A program made the translations under genes and the position numbers. Shown in pieces: positions 46,506 through 53,776 of a stretch of 64,000 nt of DNA; position 1 is the first letter of the stretch, and each line of letters opens with the position of its first letter. This DNA comes from Pseudomonadota bacterium (GTDB taxonomy: Bacteria > Pseudomonadota > Alphaproteobacteria > Rhizobiales > Hyphomicrobiaceae): assembly GCA_023412805.1 (NCBI GenBank), contig JAEZRM010000016.1, positions 27,317 through 91,316 of the forward strand, given 5' to 3'. Below the pieces are notes generated by a model. That model was not told the origin of the DNA. It did no database searches and saw nothing but the letters and a program-made list of their open reading frames with translations.

Positions 46506-47398
46506 GAAGGTGGTCCGCAGGAGATAGTTGCCGGCCTAACAAAGCCGAAGCCGACGGATTGGCCACCGAACTGCTGGGCAAAGGCATCGCCGAGCTTGCT
46601 CGCATCGGCCGCGGGATTGGGCTGGGCCTCGGATTTGGCGACATCCTCGGCAGTAGGTGGTGGCGGTGATGCGGCGGTGCCTTCACCCATTGTGATGCGG
46701 CAGCCTTGCGGCGCCCCCGCGCCGAGCACGACCGGATTCTTTTCCGCAGCCTGGAAGGCGATGAAGAAGCTCGGATCGGCGATCGTGAAGTTGAAGCCCT
46801 GAGCCTCCGCCAGCACCGGCTGCACGAGCGGCAGCGTGAAATGGAGGCTGAGCACTTTCGGGATCTGGGCGGGCGTCGCCTCCGCCGTTTTGGGCTGATC
46901 TGTGGAGCTGCCGAAGAACCGATCCCACAAGCGCGCGAAGAACCCCTTTTCCTCGGGAGGTGCCTTGGGGATCTCTGCGCCCGTGCCCTCGAAGGCCGCA
47001 TCACCGGTCTTGACCGTAACTTCTACCGTGCCTTCCGGCGCATCCGCGTGTTCGAGATAGAAATCCTTCGGTCCCTCGAACTTGAGCTGCTCGGTCGCGA
47101 GGCGCGCAGTCGTGAAGTAGTTGAACTCCTTGAGGCCTTCCATGTTGACCTTGGCAAGCTCGGCGAGCTCGTCGCGGTCATAGGTACCGTCATTGTTCGT
47201 ATCGAGGCCCTGGATGGCCATGGCAGTGTAGAAGTCGTCGAATGACCACTTCTGACGAAGGCCGATGATCGTGCCGTTCTCGTAGAGCACGGTCGTTTCG
47301 GTCGTGACCCAGACATGTGGGTGCGCGAGCGCCGTGTTCGCTCCGAGCAGGAGCGCCGCGCCAGCTAGTGCCCCACCTGCAGCTTGCCTATGGATCAT
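46502..47398 (-). CDS. DUF1007 family exported protein with EF-hand-like loop
   Basis: A 298-residue protein with a signal peptide ending in ANTALAHPHVW; HPHVWVTTETTVLYEN is the DUF1007 opening. The sequence DTNNDGTYDRDEL (about residues 67-79) fits an EF-hand calcium loop. A Pro/Ala-rich segment precedes the C-terminal part. DUF1007 genes commonly sit beside NicO/RcnA-type transporters, and here the coupling is exact (4-base overlap). It is presumed to be the periplasmic partner of that system. ATG at 47398 has AGGAGG eleven bases upstream. Confidence 0.86.
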   Translation of the reverse strand: MIHRQAAGGALAGAALLLGANTALAHPHVWVTTETTVLYENGTIIGLRQKWSFDDFYTAMAIQGLDTNNDGTYDRDELAELAKVNMEGLKEFNYFTTARLATEQLKFEGPKDFYLEHADAPEGTVEVTVKTGDAAFEGTGAEIPKAPPEEKGFFARLWDRFFGSSTDQPKTAEATPAQIPKVLSLHFTLPLVQPVLAEAQGFNFTIADPSFFIAFQAAEKNPVVLGAGAPQGCRITMGEGTAASPPPPTAEDVAKSEAQPNPAADASKLGDAFAQQFGGQSVGFGFVRPATISCGPPS

Positions 47399-47682
47399 CG
47401 AGTATCCAGCCTCCTGGAAGCGGTGCGCGGCAGCCGCCCACGCGCGCCGACAGGATATCCGCTTCGCGGTCGCGCACAAAATCCGTGCCGCACCCTATTG
47501 TTAGGCTGGCCTGCGTCCGCTTCGGAGGCCACTGGTAGTCAGGATTTGGCCCACAATGTGGTCAACTGGCGGCGGGAGCCCTTGCAACTTAACCTCCCGC
47601 CCAGTTCGGCTTTCGTTGCGGTGCGCAAAGCGATATAAGGCGGCCAATCACCGCCATCCGTGAGGCACCGCGGCCCGCCGCC

Positions 47683-49179
47683 ATGCAAAAATCCAAGAAA
47701 GATCAGCGCCCTGAGGCGCGCCTGCCGAAGGGTTTCCAGGACACCGGCCCGGCCGATGCCCGCGCACTCGCGCGCATGCTCGCGGCCATCCGCGAGGTCT
47801 ACGAGTCCTATGGCTTCGAGCCGCTCGAGACCAGCGCCATCGAGTACACGGACGCTCTCGGCAAGTTCCTGCCCGATCAGGACCGGCCCAATGCCGGCGT
47901 CTTTTCCTTCCAGGACGAGGACGAGCAGTGGCTTTCGCTGCGCTATGACCTGACCGCGCCGCTCGCCCGCTTCGTCGCCGAGAACTACGATCAGCTCCCG
48001 AAGCCCTACCGCCGTTACGCGACCGGACCTGTCTGGCGTAACGAGAAGCCGGGCCCTGGCCGCTTCCGCCAGTTCACGCAGTTCGATGCCGATACGGTCG
48101 GCTCGGAGAGCGTCGCGGCCGATGCCGAGATCTGCATGCTCGCCGCCGATACGATGGAGCGGCTCGGTATCAAGCGCGGCGACTACGTGATCAAGGTCAA
48201 CAACCGCAAGGTGCTCGACGGTGTCATGGAGGCGATCGGCCTCGCGGGCGCCGAGCACGCAGCCGGCCGACTGACGGTGCTCCGCGCCATCGACAAGCTC
48301 GATCGTCTCGGTATCGAGGGTGTGCGCGCGCTGCTCGGCAAGGGCCGCAAGGACGAGAGCGGCGACTTCACGCCGGGTGCCGGTCTCGGCGACGCGCAGA
48401 TCGCGAAGGTGATCGGCTATGTCTCCGTCGAAGCCGCCGCCAGCGGACGCGAGACCGTCGCGCGGCTGCGCGAAGTGCTGGACGATACGGTCATCGGTCG
48501 CGAAGGTCTGGACGAGCTCGACGAGATCGCGTCGCTTGCCGACGCTTCGGGCTATGGCGCGGACCGCATCCGCATCGATCCATCCGTCGTCCGCGGTCTC
48601 GAGTATTACACCGGCCCTGTGTTCGAGGCCGAGTTGACCTTCAAGGTCACCGGCGACGACGGCCAGCCCGTGCGTTTCGGCTCGGTCGGTGGCGGCGGAC
48701 GCTACGACGATCTCGTTGCCCGCTTCACAGGCCAGCGCGTGCCGGCAACGGGTTTCTCCATCGGCGTGTCGCGTCTGCTGTCGGCGCTCAAATATCTCAA
48801 CAAAGGCGCGACGACCGCCGGCACAGGTCCCGTGGTCGTGCTTGTCATGGATCGCAAGGATCTGCCGCGCTACCAGCGTCTCGCGCAGCGTCTTCGCCAA
48901 GCCGGCATCGTCGCCGAGATGTACCTCGGCACGTCCGGCATGAAGGCGCAGATGAAATATGCGGATCGCCGCGGCGCGCCGTGCGTTGTCATTCAAGGCG
49001 GCGACGAGATCGCCAAGGGCGAAGTCCAGATCAAGGATTTGATCGAGGGTTCCAAGGCCGCCGAAACCATCAAGGATGCCAAGGAATGGCGCGAAGGGCG
49101 GCCGGCCCAGTTTTCTGTTGCTGAAGACGAATTGGTTTCTGCCGTGAAGGGCGTGATCGAGCGGCATTCGGTGACCTGA
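47683..49179 (+). CDS. hisS: Histidyl-tRNA synthetase
   Basis: A 498-residue class II aminoacyl-tRNA synthetase charging tRNA-His. Motif 2 is YRRYATGPVWRNEKPGPGRF, and GGGGRYDDLVARFTG is the motif 3 region's histidine-specific loop; FDADTVGSESVAADAEI lies between. The C-terminal anticodon-binding domain (from about residue 380) has VVVLVMDRKDLPRYQRLAQR. The 284 bases upstream lack a recognisable control element. It is followed 84 bases later by its paralogue hisZ. Confidence 0.96.
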   Translation: MQKSKKDQRPEARLPKGFQDTGPADARALARMLAAIREVYESYGFEPLETSAIEYTDALGKFLPDQDRPNAGVFSFQDEDEQWLSLRYDLTAPLARFVAENYDQLPKPYRRYATGPVWRNEKPGPGRFRQFTQFDADTVGSESVAADAEICMLAADTMERLGIKRGDYVIKVNNRKVLDGVMEAIGLAGAEHAAGRLTVLRAIDKLDRLGIEGVRALLGKGRKDESGDFTPGAGLGDAQIAKVIGYVSVEAAASGRETVARLREVLDDTVIGREGLDELDEIASLADASGYGADRIRIDPSVVRGLEYYTGPVFEAELTFKVTGDDGQPVRFGSVGGGGRYDDLVARFTGQRVPATGFSIGVSRLLSALKYLNKGATTAGTGPVVVLVMDRKDLPRYQRLAQRLRQAGIVAEMYLGTSGMKAQMKYADRRGAPCVVIQGGDEIAKGEVQIKDLIEGSKAAETIKDAKEWREGRPAQFSVAEDELVSAVKGVIERHSVT

Positions 49180-49263
49180 AATGATACCTCGACAAACATC
49201 TCCCGCCGGCCGTGTCGAACTGTCGGGCGGAACGGCCTCTTTCCAGCAGCCGGCGGACTGAAA

Positions 49264-50442
49264 ATGGCAGTCGAGACATCCGACAGCTTCGAGGCCCTCG
49301 AAGCGCAGGCCGCGGTCATCATGGCGGTATTCAACGAGGCTGCCTACGAGCGCGTCGCGCCTTCCATCATCCAGCCGGCGGATATATTCCTCGACGCCGT
49401 AGGCGAGCGCCTGCGGGCACGCACGTACGTTTTCACCGACCAGGACGGCGAGATGCTGTGCCTGCGCCCCGACATCACGGTGCCGACCGCGCGCATCTAT
49501 CTGCAGCGCCATCCGCAAGCGGATGTCGCCGCGCGTTATTGCTACAACGGCTCGGTGTTCCGCTATCAGCCGGGCGGCGGTTCGCCCGCTCATCCGCGCG
49601 AATTCCGCCAGGCGGGCATCGAGCTTTACGCGCAGATCGATGAGGCCAAGGCCGACGCCGAAGTGCTGCTGCGCACGCTCGAAGCCGTGCAGACGGCGGG
49701 TCTCAAGGCACCGAAGCTCCGCATCGGCGATCTCGGGCTCTTCGATGCGCTGCTCGATGCGGTCGATATTCCCGAACGCTGGCGCCAGCGGCTTCTCGCG
49801 CAATTCTGGCGCCCGGATGCGTTCCGTGCGGAGTTGAAGCGCCTCAGCACCGTGCCTGGGTCGGCGGTCGAGGGCTTGCCGGCCGACCTCATCGCCAAGC
49901 TTGATCCGCAGCAACCGGCAAAGGCCGAGAGCATCGTGCAGGACTATCTCGACAGTCACGGCATCGAGGCCATTGGCACGCGCGCGGTCGGCGAGATCGC
50001 AGCGCGTCTCCTTGCCATTTCGCTCGATGCACACTCGGCACCGCTCCCCAAAGGCATTGCCGATCTGATCGAAAACTATCTCGCCATCGAGGCGCCCGTG
50101 CGTGCCGCGGGTGCGCGCATCAAGGATCTCTTCCAGCGCAATGAGATCGATATCGGCGAGGCGCTCGACGCGTTCGAACGGCGTCTCTCTCTGCTGACGA
50201 AGGGCGGCGCCAACATCGCGCAGGCAACCTTCGATGCCGAGTTCGGCCGTCAGTTCGAATACTACACGGGCTTTGTCTTCGAGATCTGTTCCGACGAACT
50301 CGGCCCCGCGAGCCCCATTGCCGGTGGCGGACGCTACGATGAACTGCTGCGCGTGATCGGCGCGCCGCGCCCGATCCCTGCGGTCGGCGCCGCCATATAC
50401 ACCGACCGCCTGCTGCTCGCCGCCTCGGGAGCCACGTCATGA
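49264..50442 (+). CDS. hisZ: ATP phosphoribosyltransferase regulatory subunit HisZ
   Basis: A 392-residue HisS paralogue that has lost aminoacylation and instead activates short-form HisG in the first step of histidine synthesis. HisS-like remnants are LRPDITVPTARIYLQ, FRYQPGGGSPAHPREFRQAG and GGGRYDELLRVIG; the C-terminal anticodon-binding domain is absent. The ATG follows hisS by 84 bases. The stop overlaps the start of hisG (ATGA), giving matched expression of the two subunits. Confidence 0.95.
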   Translation: MAVETSDSFEALEAQAAVIMAVFNEAAYERVAPSIIQPADIFLDAVGERLRARTYVFTDQDGEMLCLRPDITVPTARIYLQRHPQADVAARYCYNGSVFRYQPGGGSPAHPREFRQAGIELYAQIDEAKADAEVLLRTLEAVQTAGLKAPKLRIGDLGLFDALLDAVDIPERWRQRLLAQFWRPDAFRAELKRLSTVPGSAVEGLPADLIAKLDPQQPAKAESIVQDYLDSHGIEAIGTRAVGEIAARLLAISLDAHSAPLPKGIADLIENYLAIEAPVRAAGARIKDLFQRNEIDIGEALDAFERRLSLLTKGGANIAQATFDAEFGRQFEYYTGFVFEICSDELGPASPIAGGGRYDELLRVIGAPRPIPAVGAAIYTDRLLLAASGATS

Positions 50443-51140
50443 GCGAGCCCTTGATCGTGGCCGTACCCTCCAAGGGCCGCCTCATGGAGCAGACGGCGGA
50501 GGTCTTTGCGCGCGCAGGCATGGTGTTGAAGAAGGTCGGCTCCGATCGCGGCTATCGCGGCATCATCGAGGGCATCGACGGCGCCGAGGTGATCTTCGTT
50601 TCCGCATCCGAGATCGTCGAGCAGCTCAAGGCGGGCCGGGCGCATATTGGCGTCACGGGCGAAGACCTCGCGCACGAGCACGTCGCGGACATGGACAAGC
50701 GCTTCCAGGTCATGCGCAAGCTCGGCTTTGGTCATGCCGACGTCGTCGTCGCCGTACCCGCTGCCTGGCTCGACGTGCGCGTCATGAGCGATCTCGAGGC
50801 TGTCGGCCGCGATTTCCGGCGCACGCACGGCCGCCACATGCGCGTCGCGACGAAGTACATGAACATCACGCGGCGCCATTTCCAGGCGAACGGCGTCACC
50901 AGCTATCGCATTGTCGAGAGCCTCGGCGCGACCGAGGGCACGCCCGCTGCCGGTACCGCCGAGTTGATCGTCGACATCACCACGACCGGCACGACGCTGA
51001 AGGCGAACGGCCTCAAGGTGCTCGATGACGGCGTGCTGCTGCGCTCGGAGGCCACGCTCTTCTCGTCGCGCGCCGCATCCTGGACGCCGGAGACGCGCGC
51101 GGCACTGGCCGAGATCGCGCGGCATATCGCGAGCCTCTGA
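50439..51140 (+). CDS. hisG: ATP phosphoribosyltransferase, short form HisG
   Basis: A 233-residue catalytic subunit joining ATP and PRPP. It is the short form (HisG-S), lacking the C-terminal ACT-like regulatory domain, so it needs HisZ. LIVAVPSKGRLMEQTAEVFA starts the protein; GVTGEDLAHEHVADM and ELIVDITTTGTTLKANGLKV hold the PRPP-binding motif. Histidine feedback normally works through HisZ in such pairs. It is coupled to hisZ by a 4-base overlap. Confidence 0.95.
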   Translation: MSEPLIVAVPSKGRLMEQTAEVFARAGMVLKKVGSDRGYRGIIEGIDGAEVIFVSASEIVEQLKAGRAHIGVTGEDLAHEHVADMDKRFQVMRKLGFGHADVVVAVPAAWLDVRVMSDLEAVGRDFRRTHGRHMRVATKYMNITRRHFQANGVTSYRIVESLGATEGTPAAGTAELIVDITTTGTTLKANGLKVLDDGVLLRSEATLFSSRAASWTPETRAALAEIARHIASL

Positions 51141-51201
51141 GCCATCCGCTGCGTCCTTTCTCGGCCTTGCGGCGGCGCGCAGTTGGTGCTTAGTCGCGTC
51201 C

Positions 51202-51576
51202 ATGGAGCCCGAGCCCCCGCCCGTTCCCGCCTCGAAAGCTGCGCTCACGGCGCGCTGCCCGCGCTGTGGCGAAGGTCCGCTGTTTCGCGGTGCCTTGGCG
51301 CTGCGCGAGCGCTGCGAGAAGTGCGGCCTCGACTACAAGTTCATCGATACCGGCGACGGGCCTGCCATCTTTGGCATCATGATCCTCGGTTTCCTCGTGC
51401 TCGGCGGCGCGCTCATTCTCGAATTCAAGGTCGGCCCGCCGCTCTGGGTGCACTTGGTGCTGTGGGGGATCGGCACGCCGCTACTGGCGCTCGGCCTGCT
51501 GCGCTTCCTGAAAGCGCTGCTCATCGCGCTGCAGTTCAAGCACAAGGCCGAAGAAGGCCGTCTCGCAAAGGACTAA
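51202..51576 (+). CDS. DUF983 family zinc-ribbon-like membrane protein
   Basis: A 124-residue protein with two CxxC pairs (CPRCGEGPLF, CEKCGLDYKF) forming a small zinc-ribbon-like domain and two transmembrane helices (FGIMILGFLVLGGALILEF; LVLWGIGTPLLALGLLRFL). In alphaproteobacteria DUF983 genes lie in cytochrome oxidase assembly clusters. Here it directly precedes SURF1, supporting a heme-copper oxidase maturation role, though ctaB, ctaE and ctaG are not in the window. The ATG lies 61 bases after the hisG stop. Confidence 0.88.
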   Translation: MEPEPPPVPASKAALTARCPRCGEGPLFRGALALRERCEKCGLDYKFIDTGDGPAIFGIMILGFLVLGGALILEFKVGPPLWVHLVLWGIGTPLLALGLLRFLKALLIALQFKHKAEEGRLAKD

Positions 51577-51578
51577 GG

Positions 51579-52313
51579 GTGCAGCGGCTTCGTTCGGCAG
51601 GTCTCGTGTGGCCCCTCGTGCTGGCACTCCCGGCACTGTTGATCCTTCTCGCGCTCGGCACATGGCAGATGCAGCGCAAGGAATGGAAAGAAGGCCTGAT
51701 CGCGCAGATCGCGGCGCGCGTTCATCAGCCGCCGGTGTCGCTCAGCGCAGTCGAGAAGCAATCGCCGAGCGAAATCGAATACGCGCGCGTGAAAGTGCGC
51801 GGCACGTTCCGGCATGATGGCGAGCAGCATATTTGGGAGCCCGATCCAAAGCAGGGCCCCGGCTACCACGTCTTCACCCCCCTACAGCTCGACGACGGAC
51901 GTTTCATGCTCGTCAATCGTGGTTATGTGACGGAGGCGATGAGGTCGCCGTCAGCGCGCGCCCAAGGCCAGCTTTCTGGGACCGTCGAGATCACCGGGCT
52001 CCTGCGTACACCTCCACAGCGCGGCACATTCGATCCGGATCGCGATCCAAAGACAGGCGTCTGGTACTGGCGCGATCTTGCCGGCATGACCGAGGCAGCA
52101 CTCGGCGCGGATGCCGGCAAGGCTGTGCGCCTATTCCTCGATGCAGAGGCGGCACCCGCCAATCCCGGTGGCTGGCCGCAGGGCGGCGTGACGCGCCTCA
52201 CACTCCCCAATCGCCACCTCGAATATGCGCTTACGTGGTACGGCCTCGCCGGGACGCTGGTTGTCGTCCTGATTGCTTTCGTCATCAGTCGTGTGCGTGC
52301 GCGCCCTTCTTGA
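51579..52313 (+). CDS. SURF1 family cytochrome oxidase assembly protein
   Basis: A 244-residue protein starting at GTG 51579 (AAGGA upstream), two bases after the DUF983 stop. The N-terminal helix WPLVLALPALLILLALGTWQ and the C-terminal helix YGLAGTLVVVLIAFVISR flank a periplasmic domain with GYHVFTPLQLDDGRFMLVNR and RPSA... GTVEITGLLRTP. SURF1 proteins help insert heme a into subunit I of aa3-type oxidase. TGVWYWRDLAGM and the N-terminal helix's GTWQMQRK are recurrent family features. Confidence 0.92.
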   Translation: MQRLRSAGLVWPLVLALPALLILLALGTWQMQRKEWKEGLIAQIAARVHQPPVSLSAVEKQSPSEIEYARVKVRGTFRHDGEQHIWEPDPKQGPGYHVFTPLQLDDGRFMLVNRGYVTEAMRSPSARAQGQLSGTVEITGLLRTPPQRGTFDPDRDPKTGVWYWRDLAGMTEAALGADAGKAVRLFLDAEAAPANPGGWPQGGVTRLTLPNRHLEYALTWYGLAGTLVVVLIAFVISRVRARPS

Positions 52314-52395
52314 CGAGGTGATATGCCGGGACAGTGCTTCCGGCAGGACGCGCGTCGTGTACACTTCCCCAAACTCGAGAAGTGGAGGAGCGACC

Positions 52396-53751
52396 ATGTC
52401 AGCAGGCACACCCGATCTTGCCCCGACCCGTGATCTCGCGCGCTGGTCGAGCGCGCTCGCGGCGAGCCAGCTTTCCGACAGTGCGGTGCTGTGGGCAAAG
52501 CACGCGCTGCTCGACTGGTTCGGCGTGACGATCGCGGGTTCGCGCGAGGATTTGGCGCCGCTCCTGCTCGAAGAGTTCGGCGGCAAGGACGGTCCCGTGA
52601 CGCTCGTTGCGCTCAATGCGCGCGCCAAGGCGCATGATGCCGCGCTCATCAACGGCACGCTCTCGCACGCACTCGACTATGACGATGTGAATGCCGATAT
52701 GGGCGGTCATCCGACGGCGCCCGTCGGTGCTGCGGCACTGGCGCTCGGCGAGGCGCTCGGCAAGAGCGGCCGCGATGTGCTGTTGGCCTTCATCGCCGGC
52801 TACGAGGTCGAATGCCAGATCGGCGCGATGTCCGGCACGAGCCACTACGAGAAGGGCTTTCACTCGACGGGAACGTTCGGCACGTTCGGCGCGACCGCCG
52901 CCGCCGCGCGTCTCATGGGGCTCGATGCCAACCAGACTGCCATCGCTTTCGGCATCGCAGCTTCGGAAGCCGCCGGCCTCAAGTACAACTTCGGCACCAT
53001 GACCAAGCCGCTGCATGTCGGCAAGGCGGCCATGAACGGCGTCATTGCGGCGCGTCTCGCGGCACGCGGCTTCACGGCACGCGACGATGCCATCGAGGGA
53101 CCGCAAGGCTTCGCCTATACGCAGGTGCCGGAGTTCACGCCGCGCGCCATTCGGCCGGATGCTTCAGCGCCCTTCGAGGTCGAGCAGAACCTCTTCAAGT
53201 ACCACGCCGCCTGCTACCTCACGCACTCGTCCATCGAAGCCATTCGCGACCTTAAGCGTCGCCATAACATCGGCCTCGACGATGTCGAGAAGATCACGCT
53301 CAAGGTCGACACCATGCATCTCAAGGTGTGCGACATCCCGGAGCCCAAGACCGGCCTCGAAATCAAGTTCTCGATGCGTCATCTCGCAGCTATGGCGCTC
53401 GGTGGCGAGGATACGGCGGCGCTCGGCACATATTCCGACGAGATGGCGAACCGCTCCGACTACCGCGAGGGCTCGCGGCGCGTGACGGTCGACGCAAAGC
53501 CGCTCACGCATGAGACGCGCCACGGCGCGGCCGTCGAAATCGTGCTGAAGGATGGCCGCGAACTGCTTGCTGAGACGAACGTCGGCATTCCTGCGCGCGA
53601 TGTCGACGCGCAGGACGAGAAGCTGCGCGCAAAGTTCCACTCGCTTGCCGAGCCGGTGATCGGACGCAGCCGTACGGGTGAAGCACTGCGGATGATCGAG
53701 CGCTTCGAGACGCTCGACAGTCTGAAGCCGCTCATGACCGCGGTGGCCTGA
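52396..53751 (+). CDS. MmgE/PrpD family protein (2-methylcitrate dehydratase-like)
   Basis: A 451-residue protein of the MmgE/PrpD family, whose members include 2-methylcitrate dehydratase and cis-aconitate decarboxylase. VSHALDYDDVN-like sequence appears here as GTLSHALDYDDVNADMGGHP, followed by PVGAAALALGEALG and FHSTGTFGTFGATAAAARL. The later NGVIAARLAARGFTA and LTHSSIEAIRDLKRRH are also standard. No propionate genes (prpB, prpC) are nearby, so the exact reaction is open. GGAGGAG precedes the ATG. The 82-base gap upstream holds a GCCGG/CCGGC hairpin. Confidence 0.9.
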   Translation: MSAGTPDLAPTRDLARWSSALAASQLSDSAVLWAKHALLDWFGVTIAGSREDLAPLLLEEFGGKDGPVTLVALNARAKAHDAALINGTLSHALDYDDVNADMGGHPTAPVGAAALALGEALGKSGRDVLLAFIAGYEVECQIGAMSGTSHYEKGFHSTGTFGTFGATAAAARLMGLDANQTAIAFGIAASEAAGLKYNFGTMTKPLHVGKAAMNGVIAARLAARGFTARDDAIEGPQGFAYTQVPEFTPRAIRPDASAPFEVEQNLFKYHAACYLTHSSIEAIRDLKRRHNIGLDDVEKITLKVDTMHLKVCDIPEPKTGLEIKFSMRHLAAMALGGEDTAALGTYSDEMANRSDYREGSRRVTVDAKPLTHETRHGAAVEIVLKDGRELLAETNVGIPARDVDAQDEKLRAKFHSLAEPVIGRSRTGEALRMIERFETLDSLKPLMTAVA

Positions 53752-53776
53752 GCGGCCACCGCGTCGACGCGGATTT

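Noticed and set aside
47525..47560. GCCACTGGTAGTCAGGA resembling the end of a cobalamin riboswitch
   Set aside because: The rest of the B12-box and the upstream stems are missing, and its orientation would place it before hisS, which is not a known target.
47539..50034. 831-codon open frame on the minus strand opposite hisS and hisZ
   Set aside because: It is the mirror of the plus-strand codon pattern in high-GC DNA; the hisS and hisZ products on the other strand are unmistakable and the antisense translation has no domain.
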